From Mesorhizobium sp. dw_380 (GTDB taxonomy: Bacteria; Pseudomonadota; Alphaproteobacteria; Rhizobiales; Rhizobiaceae), in contig NZ_JAFFIW010000007.1 in NCBI RefSeq assembly GCF_018588885.1, positions 62,001 through 126,000 on the forward strand: 64,000 nt of DNA. Reading direction: 5' to 3'. Position numbers and translations under genes: made by a program. This document shows, in pieces, positions 26,355 through 35,636 of this stretch (its first letter is position 1; every line of letters begins with the position of its first letter). The notes beneath the pieces are model-generated. The model saw nothing but the letters and a program-made list of their open reading frames with translations. It was not told the DNA's origin and did no database searches.

Positions 26355-27155
26355 TCAGGTCCGTTCCGTCGCCATCTGCCTGGGGATCAGAAAGCGGGCG
26401 GCGAGCACGCAGAGCAGCACGGTGAACATCAGGATCAGCGCCACCAGCGCATTGATGTCGGGCGAGAAGCCAAGCCGCATCATCGCCCACAGCCTGACCG
26501 GCAGCGTGCTTTGCGTGCCGGTGACCAGGATGGTGATCATCGTTTCGTCGAACGACAGCGCAAACGCCAGGATGGCGCCGCCGACCATCGCGCTCGACAG
26601 GTTCGGCAGTATGATGCGCCAGAAGGTCTGCCAGCCGGTGGCGCCGAGATCGTAGGACGCTTCGACCAGCGTGCGGCTCATCGACTGCAGCCGCATCAGC
26701 ACGGTGCGATAGACGATCGCCAGCACAAAGACCGTATGGCCGATGACGACAGTCAGCAGCGAGCGTTCGAGGCCGATTTCGCGGAAAAAGATCAGCAGCG
26801 CCAGGCCGCTGATGATCGGCGGCATCAGGAAAGGCAGGAAGATGATGAACTGCAGGAAAGAGCGCCCTGAACGGCGACCGTGATAATAGAGCGCCAGCAG
26901 CGTTCCGCTGACCACCGACAGGATGACGGTGCAGACGCCGACGATCAGCGTGGTGCGCAAGGCAGCCAGGATATCGTGATTTTCGGCCAGCGCCGCATAG
27001 GTCGAAAGGGTCGGCGACGACCAGTCGACATTGCCCTGCGAAATGGTGAAGAACGACGACACGATCGGCACGAACAGCGGGCTGTAGAGCAGCACCGCGA
27101 CCAGCGTCGTGATCGCGGCCAGAAAGATGGTGGATGGCCGGGGCAGGGCGTTCAT
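26355..27155 (-). CDS. Spermidine/putrescine-type ABC permease (PotC-like)
   Basis: A 266-residue permease with six hydrophobic segments. The coupling motif lies in LVEASYDLGATGWQTFWRIILPNLSSAM (EAA loop). ATG at 27155 overlaps the upstream permease stop by 4 bp; the longer frame to 27428 is out-of-frame sequence of that gene. It pairs with the PotB-like permease. It is the last gene of the long sugar-acid operon. Confidence 0.92.
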   Translation of the reverse strand: MNALPRPSTIFLAAITTLVAVLLYSPLFVPIVSSFFTISQGNVDWSSPTLSTYAALAENHDILAALRTTLIVGVCTVILSVVSGTLLALYYHGRRSGRSFLQFIIFLPFLMPPIISGLALLIFFREIGLERSLLTVVIGHTVFVLAIVYRTVLMRLQSMSRTLVEASYDLGATGWQTFWRIILPNLSSAMVGGAILAFALSFDETMITILVTGTQSTLPVRLWAMMRLGFSPDINALVALILMFTVLLCVLAARFLIPRQMATERT

Positions 27156-28024
27156 AGCGAGGTCCCCCGGCTGCGCCCGAACCGTTCGCCGATGAGGATG
27201 GCGCAGATCACCACCATCGCAAGCGCCACCGACAGCGCCGCGCCGAACGGCCAGTTGTAGGCGGTGCCGAACTGGCTGTAGAGGATGCGGCCGAAGGTGA
27301 AGCCGCTGATCCCGCCGACCATCTGCGGCGTCAGGAAATCGCCGATCGCCAGCACGAAGACGAAGCTCGCCGCCGAGGCGACGCCGGGCAGGCTGAGCGG
27401 CAAGGTGATGCGCAGGAATGTCTGCCATCCGCTCGCGCCAAGATCATCCGAGGCACGCAGCAAAGTCTGGGGAATCCGCTCCAGCGACAGGAAGATCGGC
27501 AGGATGGCGAAGGGGATCAAAAGCAGGCTCAGCGTCAACAGGATGGCGTTCATGTTGAACACGAAGAGCGTCGATGGCTGCTGCAGTATGCCGAGCGCCA
27601 CCAGCGCCTTGTTGAGGAAGCCGTTGAGGCCGAGGATGCTGCGGATCGCGTAGATCTTGATGACGTAGCTCATCAGCAGCGGCACCAGGAGCAGCATCAG
27701 CAAGGCGTAACGCCAGCGCCCCTTCAGCGTCGCCAGGAAGTAGGCGGCGGGATAGGCGAGCAGGATGCAGATGGCGGCTACCGACACGCACAGCACGATG
27801 GTGTTCCAGAACACCGGGAGGAAGATCGGGTCGGTGAAGAACCTGACATAATTGCCGAGTGTCGGCGCGTAGACGATCGTGCCCTGGTCGACGCCGAAGA
27901 AGCTGTAGACAAGGAAGATCGCCAGCGGCACGAGGACAAAGACCACCGGCAAGGCAAAAGCCAGCACCGTGACCAGCAGCGACAATTGCCGTTCCGAAGG
28001 CTGTGTCGAGCCGGTCTTGCTCAT
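27152..28024 (-). CDS. Spermidine/putrescine-type ABC permease (PotB-like)
   Basis: A 290-residue permease with about six membrane segments and the EAA-type loop in LLRASDDLGASGWQTFLRITLPLSLPGV. The N-terminus is cytoplasmic and polar. Four-base overlaps join it to the ATPase upstream and the PotC-like gene downstream. Despite the Pot-type family, the operon context (IlvD, SDR, AraD1-like) suggests the cargo may be a sugar acid rather than a polyamine. Confidence 0.92.
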   Translation of the reverse strand: MSKTGSTQPSERQLSLLVTVLAFALPVVFVLVPLAIFLVYSFFGVDQGTIVYAPTLGNYVRFFTDPIFLPVFWNTIVLCVSVAAICILLAYPAAYFLATLKGRWRYALLMLLLVPLLMSYVIKIYAIRSILGLNGFLNKALVALGILQQPSTLFVFNMNAILLTLSLLLIPFAILPIFLSLERIPQTLLRASDDLGASGWQTFLRITLPLSLPGVASAASFVFVLAIGDFLTPQMVGGISGFTFGRILYSQFGTAYNWPFGAALSVALAMVVICAILIGERFGRSRGTSL

Positions 28025-29124
28025 GCCAGCACCAGATGGCCTTCATGCGGCGCAAAGGACAGCGAAACCGTCTCGCCCGATTTCAGCGCGCTGCCGTCGA
28101 TCCGGCTCGGCACGCGCAGCCGCAAGCGTTGCGCGGCACCGTTCGCACCCGCTGTGATCGTGGCGACGGTCGACGAGCCGGCAAAGGCCAGATCGGCGAT
28201 GGTGCCGGAAAAGCGGTTGCCGCTGTCTTCGCCATTCGCAAGATGCAAGGCCTCGGGACGGAACGCGGCAAAGGCGCTGGCGCCGTCCGCCGCGGCCTTC
28301 AGATGCGGCTGGCCGCTGATCGAGCAGACCAGGCGCCCAAGCGCGGTCTCGATCGGCCGCTGCTCGCCCTGGACCGGGCCAAGTTTTCCGGCCACCAGAT
28401 TGTTCTCGCCGAAGAAGCGCGCCACGAACTCGCAATTCGGCTTGTAGTAAAGCTCGTGCGGCGTGCCGAGCTGACGGATATGGCCGGCCTGCATCACGCA
28501 GATCCGGTCGGCCATACCGATGGCTTCTTCCTGATCGTGGGTGACGAACAGGAAAGTGGTCTTGATCTCGCGCTGGATGGATTTCAGGAACTCCTGCATC
28601 TGCCGGCGCAGCTCGAGGTCGAGCGCGGCCAGCGGCTCGTCGAGCAGGATCAGACGCGGTTGGCAGATCAGCGCACGAGCGAGCGCGACACGCTGGCGCT
28701 GGCCGCCGGAGAGCTGTGCCGGAAAGCGGTCGGCGAAACGTCCGAGCTGCACCAGTTCCAGGGCTTCAGCGACACGGCGCGCGATCTCTTTGCGCCTGAC
28801 ATGGCGCACCGAAAGTCCATAGCCGACATTGCCCGAAACGGTCATATGCGGAAACAGCGCATAGTCCTGGAAGACGGTGTTGAACGGCCGCCGGTTGATC
28901 GGCATGCGGCTGATGTCCTGGCCGTCCAAGTGGATTTCGCCCGACGTCAGCGGCTCCAGCCCGCCGATCAGCCGCAGCACCGTGGTCTTGCCGGAACCGG
29001 ACGGCCCAAGAACGGTCAGGAACTCGCCATCGCGGATCGACAGGTCGATGTCGTGCAGCACGGGAACCGGGCCGTAGGATTTCGAGACGGACCGCAGCGT
29101 CAGCAGGTCGGTGTTCTCAGTCAT
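28021..29124 (-). CDS. ABC transporter ATP-binding protein (PotA-like)
   Basis: A 367-residue ATPase: Walker A GPSGSGKTTVLRLIGG, signature QLSGGQRQRVALARAL, Walker B LILLDEPLAALDL, switch His in FLFVTHDQEEAIGM. A C-terminal TOBE-type regulatory domain (about residues 270-365) includes FRPEALHLANGE. It powers the PotBC-like permease pair. A perfect 12-bp hairpin lies between its start and the preceding binding-protein gene. Confidence 0.94.
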   Translation of the reverse strand: MTENTDLLTLRSVSKSYGPVPVLHDIDLSIRDGEFLTVLGPSGSGKTTVLRLIGGLEPLTSGEIHLDGQDISRMPINRRPFNTVFQDYALFPHMTVSGNVGYGLSVRHVRRKEIARRVAEALELVQLGRFADRFPAQLSGGQRQRVALARALICQPRLILLDEPLAALDLELRRQMQEFLKSIQREIKTTFLFVTHDQEEAIGMADRICVMQAGHIRQLGTPHELYYKPNCEFVARFFGENNLVAGKLGPVQGEQRPIETALGRLVCSISGQPHLKAAADGASAFAAFRPEALHLANGEDSGNRFSGTIADLAFAGSSTVATITAGANGAAQRLRLRVPSRIDGSALKSGETVSLSFAPHEGHLVLA

Positions 29125-29145
29125 GAAATATTCTCACATACGCTG

Positions 29146-29172
29146 CGGCGGTCCGGAACGTCCGGACCGCCG
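29146..29172 (-). other. Perfect 12-bp hairpin between binding-protein and ATPase genes
   Basis: Arms 29146-29157 and 29161-29172 are perfectly complementary, with the 3-base loop ACG. It follows the binding-protein gene and precedes the ATPase gene of the same operon. Hairpins here commonly stabilise the upstream message or lower read-through, so that the binding protein is made in excess. That role is inferred. Confidence 0.6.
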
Positions 29173-29200
29173 GGTCCTTCGAAGTCAGGCTCGGACAGGA

Positions 29201-30226
29201 TCAGGGCGTCGCCTTGACCTCGTTCCACATGTCCGATCGCTTGAGCGGGTCCTCGACATTGTTGAGCCAGACCAGCTTGTCGTTGCCGCCGGCGCTGCTG
29301 GTTTCCGTCACCGTGTTGCCGAAGCCGGTGCGCTCGGAAAGCGCGCTGCTGACCTTCTTGCTCAACATGAAATCGATCCATTTCTCGGCCGCCGCATTGT
29401 CGCGGACGCCCTTGGAGATGACCCAGTTGTCGAGCCAGGCCAGCGCGCCTTCACTTGGATTGACGTAGGCGACGTGGGCGCCGATCTTCTGTAGCGCCTT
29501 GACCTGCTGCTGGCCGTAATTGGCCCAGATCAGGGCAACGTCATTGTTCTGGTAGATCTGCTGCGCCTCGTCGGCGGTGGTATAGAAGCTCAGCACGTTG
29601 CGCTTCAACTCGACCAGCTTGGCCTTGACCGCCGCCATCTGCTCCGCGTTGAGGTTGAACGGATCCTTGTAGCCGAGCGTCAGCGCGGTGAACGAGAAAT
29701 TGTGCTCGCCATTGTCGTAGGCCAGAATCTTGCCCTTGTAGGCCGGGTCCCAGAGCACCGACATCGAGGTCGGCGCCGGCTTGACTTTGTCGGTGTCGTA
29801 GATCAGCCCGATGGAGTCGAAGCAGAACGGAATGCCGTAGACCTTGCCGTCCTTGGTGTCGCCGCTGACCTGAGACAGATCGCGGAAACGCGGCAGCACT
29901 TCCTTCTGGTTCGGCAGCTTCGTCACGTCGATCGGCGACACCAGATCGGCCTTGATGTAGCGCTGCAACTGGGCGGTGTTGACGGCGAAGACGTCGAAAT
30001 CCTGGCCTTCGCTGCCCTTGATCTTGGCCCAGATCTCGTCGTCGCTGCCGATGAAGACGACATCGACGCCGATGCCGGTTGCAGCGGTGAAGTCCTTCAC
30101 CCAGTCCGGGTCGGCGTAGCCGTCCCAGGCCAGCACGCGCAGGTTCGCGGCGAGCGCAGCGGATGTCATCAGGCCGATGCCGAGCCCGATTGTCGCTAGT
30201 CTTAGAAACGCTTTCTTCAGTCCCAT
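29201..30226 (-). CDS. Spermidine/putrescine-type substrate-binding protein (PotD-like)
   Basis: A 341-residue periplasmic type II binding protein with a signal peptide (about residues 1-25, ending TSAALA). It has the PotD-like opening LRVLAWDGYADPDWVKDF and later FDSIGLIYDTDKVKPAPTSMSVLWDPAYKGKI. ATG at 30226 has a GGGAG ribosome site. It precedes the ATPase and permeases in one operon. The ligand may be a sugar acid or lactone from the pathway genes upstream, or a polyamine. Confidence 0.92.
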   Translation of the reverse strand: MGLKKAFLRLATIGLGIGLMTSAALAANLRVLAWDGYADPDWVKDFTAATGIGVDVVFIGSDDEIWAKIKGSEGQDFDVFAVNTAQLQRYIKADLVSPIDVTKLPNQKEVLPRFRDLSQVSGDTKDGKVYGIPFCFDSIGLIYDTDKVKPAPTSMSVLWDPAYKGKILAYDNGEHNFSFTALTLGYKDPFNLNAEQMAAVKAKLVELKRNVLSFYTTADEAQQIYQNNDVALIWANYGQQQVKALQKIGAHVAYVNPSEGALAWLDNWVISKGVRDNAAAEKWIDFMLSKKVSSALSERTGFGNTVTETSSAGGNDKLVWLNNVEDPLKRSDMWNEVKATP

Positions 30227-30278
30227 TTTTAATCTCCCATTGTCGTTCTGGTGGACCGTAATTTCCGGACCTTTGCCG

Positions 30279-31277
30279 TCACAGCTGGGTGACGGTGACC
30301 AGTCCCTCGTCCGGCACCGAAACCATCCGGTTGCGCAGCGGCTTGCCGAATGTCTGTGCCTGGATTTCATATTCGTCGCCGGAAGCCGTCTTGACGCCGG
30401 AGGCGTAGCTCATCACCGCCGCGCCGAAGAAATAGGCGTGCAGGTCGCCCGCTCTGCGGTGCATCGGGTAGCGGAAATGGAAGTGCTCGAGATTGGCGAT
30501 CGAGTGCGACATGTGCGCCTCGCCCGACAGGAACTCCTGCTCCCAGATGACAGTGCCGTCGCGCAGGATGCGGGAATGACCGCGCACTTCGTCGGGCAGA
30601 TCGCCGATCAAAAGCTCCGGTCCGATCGAGCAGGAACGCAGCTTGGAGTGGGCGAGATAGAGGTAGTTCTCGGCCTCCGTCACGTGGTCGGAATATTCGT
30701 TGCCGAGCGCGTAGCCGATGCGATAGGGGCGGCCATCCGGCCCATTGAGGTAGAGCCCGACGATCTCAGCCTCCTCGGCGCCGGCGCGTGCGAAGGACGG
30801 CATGGGCAGCGCGGCACCAGGCGGCACGACACAGGTGCCGACGCCCTTGAAGAACCATTCGGGCTGGATACCGATCTTGCCTGCGCCGGGCTTGCCGCCC
30901 TCCAGGCCCATGCGGAAGATCTTCAGCGAATCCGATTCCTCGGCATCCTCGCCATGGGTCAGCACATGCATCTTGTCGCGCGCGGCGGCACTTCCGGTGT
31001 GGGTCAGGCCGGTACCGGTGACCAGGAAGCGCGCCGGCTCCGGATGGTCGACAGGAGCCAGCACGCGGCCATCGCGCAACAGCTCGTCATAGTCGACCGT
31101 CGCGGTGCCCGTCCGCTTCTCGACCAGCGCTGCGATGGAAATGCCCTCGCTGATCGCCGCTTCCGCCAGTTCCAGCACAGTGCCGGTCTTTTCGAGCGGA
31201 TGCAGGTGATTGCCGTCATCGGAGACACGGCCGACCCGCCTGCCGCCATCTGGCATTCTGAATTGAACAAGACGCAT
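30279..31277 (-). CDS. AraD1/GguC family FAH-superfamily protein
   Basis: A 332-residue fumarylacetoacetate-hydrolase-superfamily protein of the AraD1/GguC type (HPEPARFLVTGTGLTHTGSA, FRMGLEGGKPGAGKIGIQPEWF, YALGNEYSDHVTE, LAHSKLRSCSIGPELL). Acidic metal ligands occur in EAEIVGLYLN. Relatives dehydrate 2-keto-3-deoxy sugar acids to 2-ketoglutarate semialdehyde, or cleave 2,4-diketo-3-deoxy acids. Its place after an IlvD/Edd dehydratase and an SDR fits either route. The start has AGAAGG upstream. Confidence 0.88.
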   Translation of the reverse strand: MRLVQFRMPDGGRRVGRVSDDGNHLHPLEKTGTVLELAEAAISEGISIAALVEKRTGTATVDYDELLRDGRVLAPVDHPEPARFLVTGTGLTHTGSAAARDKMHVLTHGEDAEESDSLKIFRMGLEGGKPGAGKIGIQPEWFFKGVGTCVVPPGAALPMPSFARAGAEEAEIVGLYLNGPDGRPYRIGYALGNEYSDHVTEAENYLYLAHSKLRSCSIGPELLIGDLPDEVRGHSRILRDGTVIWEQEFLSGEAHMSHSIANLEHFHFRYPMHRRAGDLHAYFFGAAVMSYASGVKTASGDEYEIQAQTFGKPLRNRMVSVPDEGLVTVTQL

Positions 31278-31311
31278 GAACACTACCTTCTTCCCTTGAG
31301 GCTGTACGGGA

Positions 31312-32091
31312 TCACACCCAGCCCGCATCGACGATGAACTGCTGGCTTGTGCACATGCGGCTGTCGTCGGCGGCGAGGAACAGCGCCATGCGCGCGATAT
31401 CGCAGGGCTGCAGCCGGTCGGGCAGGCACTGCCTCTCCGCGATCTGGCGCTCACCGGCCGGGTTCAGCCACAGGCGCACTTGGCGCTCGGTGATCACCCA
31501 GCCCGGCACCATGCAGTTGACACGGATGCGCTCGGGGCCGAGTTCGCGGGCCAGCGCCCGCGTCATGCCGTAGACAGCGGCCTTGGCGGTGACATAGGCC
31601 GGGCAATCCGGATCGCCGACCATCCAAGTGATGGAGCCAAAATTGATGATCGAGCCGCCGCCCTGTGCGCTCATCTGTGGGCGCACCGCCTGCGCCGCGA
31701 AGAACTGGTGGCGCAGATTGACCGCCATGCGGTCGTCCCAATACGCGACCGTTACGTCCTTGGTCTGATGACGGTCGTCATTGCCGGCATTGTTGCACAG
31801 CGCCTGGATCGGGCCGTTATGCTGCGCGGCCTGCGTGGTGGCCGCCCGCAGCTCTTCGACATTGCGCAGGTCGCAGGGAATGAACAGCGGCACGGCGTGG
31901 CCTTCGGCCGCGATCGCCTCTACGAGGCGCCGCGAAGGTTCCTCAGCCAGGTCGACGAAGGCGACGCGGCTGCCTTGCGCACAGAAATGGCGCACCAGGC
32001 TTTCGCCGATGCCGCTGCCGCCGCCGGTTATGAACACGCTGCGGCCCTTGAGGCTCGGGTAGGTGGCGTAGCTGCCGATCTGATCCGTCAT
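31312..32091 (-). CDS. Short-chain dehydrogenase/reductase
   Basis: A 259-residue classical SDR: cofactor motif TGGGSGIGESLV, NNAG in LCNNAGND, catalytic Ser in INFGSITWM, and YVTAK supplying Tyr and Lys. FVDLAEE at the end of the second strand suggests NAD preference. ATG 32091 follows the dehydratase stop by 11 bp. In this operon it could oxidise the sugar (as XylB or AraA-type dehydrogenases do) or the C4 hydroxyl of a 2-keto-3-deoxy acid. Confidence 0.91.
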   Translation of the reverse strand: MTDQIGSYATYPSLKGRSVFITGGGSGIGESLVRHFCAQGSRVAFVDLAEEPSRRLVEAIAAEGHAVPLFIPCDLRNVEELRAATTQAAQHNGPIQALCNNAGNDDRHQTKDVTVAYWDDRMAVNLRHQFFAAQAVRPQMSAQGGGSIINFGSITWMVGDPDCPAYVTAKAAVYGMTRALARELGPERIRVNCMVPGWVITERQVRLWLNPAGERQIAERQCLPDRLQPCDIARMALFLAADDSRMCTSQQFIVDAGWV

Positions 32092-32102
32092 CGCGCGCCT
32101 CT

Positions 32103-33829
32103 CTAGTGGGAATGCCGGGGGATGCCGGCATCGCGCCGGCCGACCAGGAAGTCGAAGTCGCAACCTTTGTCGGCCTGCAGCACGCGCTCGACATAGAGGC
32201 TCTGGTAGCCGCCTTCGGGTGGCGCCGGCGGCTTCCAGTCGCGGCGGCGGATCGCGAGTTCCTCGTCCGATACCAGCAGCTCAAGCCGGCGCCCGGCGAC
32301 GTCGAGCTCGATGAGATCGCCGTCTCGCACCAGCGCCAGCGCACCACCTGCCGCGGCCTCCGGCGCCACATGCAGCACCACCGTGCCATAGGCGGTGCCG
32401 CTCATGCGGGCATCAGATATGCGCACCATGTCGGAGACGCCCTGCTTCAACAGCTTCGCCGGCAGCGGCATGTTGCCGACCTCGGCCATCCCCGGGTAGC
32501 CGCGCGGCCCGCAGTTCTTCAGCACCATCACCGAGGAGGCGTCGATATCGAGTTCGGGATCGTCGATGCGGGCGTAATAATGCTCGATGTTCTCGAATAC
32601 GATCGCCTTGCCGCGATGCTGCATCAGTTCGGGTGTTGCCGCCGACGGCTTGATGACGGCACCATTAGGCGCCAGATTGCCGCGCAGGATCGAGATGCCG
32701 CCTTCCTTGGTCAGCGGCTCGCTCAGCGGCCGGATGACCTCGCGGTTGTAGTTGGGCGCGCCGTCGACCAATTCACCGATGGTCTTGTCGCTGACGGTCA
32801 CGGCGTCGCGATGAAGAAGCCCCACTTCATCAAGCGACGCCATGACCGCAGCCAGCCCCCCGGCATAGTAGAAATCTTCCATCAGGAACCGGCCTGATGG
32901 CATCAAATCGACAATGGTCGGAACGTCGCGGCCAAGCCGGTCCCAGTCGTCGAGGCTGAGATCGACACCGACCCGGTGGGCGATGGCGATCAGGTGCAGC
33001 ACCGCATTGGTCGAACCGCCGATCGCGCCATTGACGCGGATGGCGTTCTCGAACGCTTGCCTGGTGAGGATCTGCGAAATCGTCACGTCCCTGCGGACCA
33101 GATCGACGATCTGGCGTCCGGCCAACTGGGCAAGCACGCCACGGCGCGAATCCACCGCCGGGATCGCCGCATTGTCCGGCATGCCGATGCCGAGCGCCTC
33201 CACCATGCTGGCCATGGTCGAGGCGGTGCCCATCGTCATGCAGCTGCCGGCGGACCGGCTCTGGCCCTGCTCGGCGGCGAGGAAGTCGGCGACGGGCATG
33301 CGGCCGGCCTTTACCTCCTCGGCGAATTTCCAGACGTGCGTGCCCGAGCCGATATCCTGTCCGCGGAACTTGCGTTGAGCATCGGCCCGCCCGAAACGGC
33401 GATGGTCGGCAAATTGCACGAAGCGGCCCCCATCAGCAGCGCCGGCGTGGTCTTGTCGCAGCCGACCAGCAGGATGACGCCGTCGATCGGATTGCCGCGG
33501 ATGGACTCCTCGACATCCATGCTGACCAGATTGCGAAACAGCATGGCGGTCGGGCGCATGTTGCTCTCGCCCAGCGACATCACCGGAAATTCCAGAGGCA
33601 GGCCGCCGGCTTCATAGACGCCGCGCTTGACGTGATCGGCCAACGCCCGAAGGTGGGCATTGCACGGCGTCAGTTCCGACCAGGTGTTGCAGATGCCGAT
33701 CACCGGCCGGCCGTCGAACGCGTCGGCAGGGATGCCCTGGTTCTTCATCCAGCTGCGGTGCATGAAGGCGTTCTTGCCTTCACCGCCGAACCAGGCTTCG
33801 GATCGCAGTTTGCGTTTGGTGTCCGTCAC
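32103..33829 (-). pseudogene. IlvD/Edd family sugar-acid dehydratase split by a 1-bp deletion
   Basis: Two overlapping reading frames together encode a 575-residue IlvD/Edd dehydratase of the arabinonate/xylonate type. The N-terminal part runs from a GTG at 33829, overlapping the GntR stop. It carries VGCDKTTPALLMGAASCNLP with Fe-S cysteines and ends out of frame after SGGPMLN. The C-terminal part resumes at KFRGQDIGSGTHVWKF and continues to 32103 with SAGSCMTMGTASTMASM. Between AAC (33374-33376) and AAG (33369-33371) only GC remains where GGC (Gly) is expected, so one G is missing at 33372-33373. Either the gene is inactivated or this is a sequencing error. No slippery site for programmed frameshifting is present. 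Confidence 0.88.
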
Positions 33830-34617
33830 GATGCCTGTTTCCGATCCTGGCGGCGCTTGTTGCGGTTCTCGACGCTGCGGCGCACGTCGTCCTCGGCATT
33901 GTCGATGAGCACCAGCAGCGCTTTTTGTGCACCCAGTGCGTCGCCGGCGGCGATCTTCTCGGCCACTTCCCGATGCAGCGGCAAGGAATGGCGCTGTCCT
34001 TCCGGATTGTCGTTGGAGAGGCGAAAGCTCATCACCAACGCGGTTTCGACCAGTGCGGCCAGCGAGCCGATCAGCTCATTGCCGGTCATCCGCAGGATGG
34101 TCTGGTGGAACACAAGGTCGGGCTTGGCGAAGCGATCGCCGTCGTCGACAACCGCTTCCATTTCGGCCAGCGCAGCATTGATTTCGGCAATCTGCGCCGG
34201 GTTGGCACGCTGGGCTGCGAGCGCGGCCGACATCGGTTCGATGGCGCGACGCAATTCGAACAGCGCCCGGACATCGTCGGTGCTGACACCTTCGGCGTAG
34301 CGCCATGACAGCACGTCGGGGTCGAGGAAATTCCAGTCGGAGCGGGGGCGCACGCGTGTGCCGGTCTTCGGCCGCGATTCGACCAGCCCCTTGCCGGCCA
34401 GCACCTTGATTGCCTCGCGCAGCACCGTGCGGCTAACCCCCAGCATCTCGCTGGAATCATCGGCATTGGGCAGTGCCTCGCCGGGCAGGAAGTCGCCCTG
34501 TACGATGCGCAAGCCGATCTGCTCGACGACGGTTGCGTGCAGCGCGGTGGAGCCGCTGGAAACCGCCACCGCAACCCTCGAGGTGCGTGCCGTGCTGAAA
34601 GATTTTTTATTCTTCAT
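33826..34617 (-). CDS. GntR family (FCD) transcriptional regulator
   Basis: A 263-residue regulator: GntR HTH (EALPNADDSSEMLGVSRTVLREAIKVLAGKGLVESRPKTGTRVRPR) at about residues 45-100 and FCD domain behind it (LVFHQTILRMTGNELIG, HREVAEKI). The R-P-K-T-G-T wing and following WNFLDPDVLSWR are typical of regulators of sugar-acid (galactonate/gluconate-type) operons. ATG 34617 is preferred; an ATG at 34626 lies in the palindrome. It is the first gene of the sugar-acid operon and divergent from the aldose epimerase. Confidence 0.9.
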   Translation of the reverse strand: MKNKKSFSTARTSRVAVAVSSGSTALHATVVEQIGLRIVQGDFLPGEALPNADDSSEMLGVSRTVLREAIKVLAGKGLVESRPKTGTRVRPRSDWNFLDPDVLSWRYAEGVSTDDVRALFELRRAIEPMSAALAAQRANPAQIAEINAALAEMEAVVDDGDRFAKPDLVFHQTILRMTGNELIGSLAALVETALVMSFRLSNDNPEGQRHSLPLHREVAEKIAAGDALGAQKALLVLIDNAEDDVRRSVENRNKRRQDRKQAS

Positions 34618-34623
34618 ACTATT

Positions 34624-34634
34624 CATATGATATG
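34624..34634. promoter_or_regulatory. Perfect palindrome between GntR gene and aldose epimerase
   Basis: CATAT-G-ATATG is perfectly symmetrical and lies 7 bp before the GntR ATG and 44 bp before the divergent epimerase start. It is a likely operator for this GntR protein, controlling both directions. The same arms occur at 11105-11117 with a 3-bp centre. Confidence 0.45.
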
Positions 34635-34677
34635 TCTTATAGCCATGGCGATCGGAGTCAAGGGAGGGGGAGCGCCG

Positions 34678-35607
34678 ATGACTAAGAATTCCGCTGCCGT
34701 TACCGCGCGGCACACGGAGCTGGTCTCGATCAGCGACGGCATAGCGACGGTGGAGATCGCGCCGGCCGCCGGCGGGGCGCTGGCTTCGTATCGGTGGTGG
34801 CGAGATGGCTCCGCCGTGGATTGGCTACGCCCGGCCGATCCGGCGGCAATCGGCCGTCGCGATGCCGGCGCCATGGCCTGTTTCCCGCTCGTCCCCTATT
34901 CCAATCGCGTCAGGGACGGCCGCTTCGAATTCGCCGGCCGCACCGTCGAGCTGCCGACCAGCTCCGACGATCCACACCATGAACATGGCCATGGCTGGCG
35001 TCGCCCGTGGACGATCGTGCGGCACGAACAGGGCACGATCGTCCTGCGTTATCGCCACGCCGCCGATTCCTGGCCATGGAGCTATGAAGCCGAGCAGAAG
35101 ATCTCGCTGGCCGACGGCAGGCTCTGCATGACCATTGCGGTGCGCAACCTGTCGGACAAGCCGATGCCGGTTGGCTTCGGCCTGCATCCCTATTTCCCGT
35201 CGACGCCGTGGACGCATGTCCAGGCGCGGGTATCAGGCATGTGGGAAACCGACGCGGAGGTCCTGCCCACCCGGCAGGTCGTGCCGCCGGCGGGTGCCGA
35301 TCCGTCCACCGGAATTGACGTATCGGAAGTGGACTTCGACACGGTCTTCACCGGATGGGCGCGCCACGCGCGCATCTCCTGGCCGGAGCACGGGCGGCAG
35401 CTCGACATCGAGGCCGACGCACCGCTCGATTTTCTCGTCCTCTACACGCCGCCGGGCGAACCGTTCTTTTGCGCCGAGCCGGTCAGCAACATCACCGATG
35501 CCTTCAACCGGATGGGCGACAAGGATATCAACACCGGCTGCATCGCACTGGCGCCCGGGCAGACGCGATCCGCCAGCGTTCGCTTCACGCCGTCATTGAC
35601 CGTCTGA
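34678..35607 (+). CDS. Aldose 1-epimerase family protein
   Basis: A 309-residue GalM-like beta-sandwich. Substrate contacts are recognisable in CFPLVPYSNRVRDGRF (Asn-Arg), HEHGHGWRRPW (catalytic His region), GFGLHPYFP (second His) and the late FFCAEPVSNITDAFN (Glu general base). It interconverts alpha and beta anomers of a free sugar. A strong GGGAGGGGG ribosome site precedes ATG 34678. Being divergent from the GntR / dehydratase operon, it implies that the pathway starts from an aldose. Confidence 0.92.
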   Translation: MTKNSAAVTARHTELVSISDGIATVEIAPAAGGALASYRWWRDGSAVDWLRPADPAAIGRRDAGAMACFPLVPYSNRVRDGRFEFAGRTVELPTSSDDPHHEHGHGWRRPWTIVRHEQGTIVLRYRHAADSWPWSYEAEQKISLADGRLCMTIAVRNLSDKPMPVGFGLHPYFPSTPWTHVQARVSGMWETDAEVLPTRQVVPPAGADPSTGIDVSEVDFDTVFTGWARHARISWPEHGRQLDIEADAPLDFLVLYTPPGEPFFCAEPVSNITDAFNRMGDKDINTGCIALAPGQTRSASVRFTPSLTV

Positions 35608-35636
35608 CCTTTTGACCGCCCGAAACGAGGCCCCGG

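Noticed and set aside
33360..33385. Programmed ribosomal frameshift in the dehydratase gene.
   Set aside because: There is no slippery heptamer or downstream pseudoknot-like element at the junction, and this family does not use frameshifting; a deletion or sequencing error is simpler.
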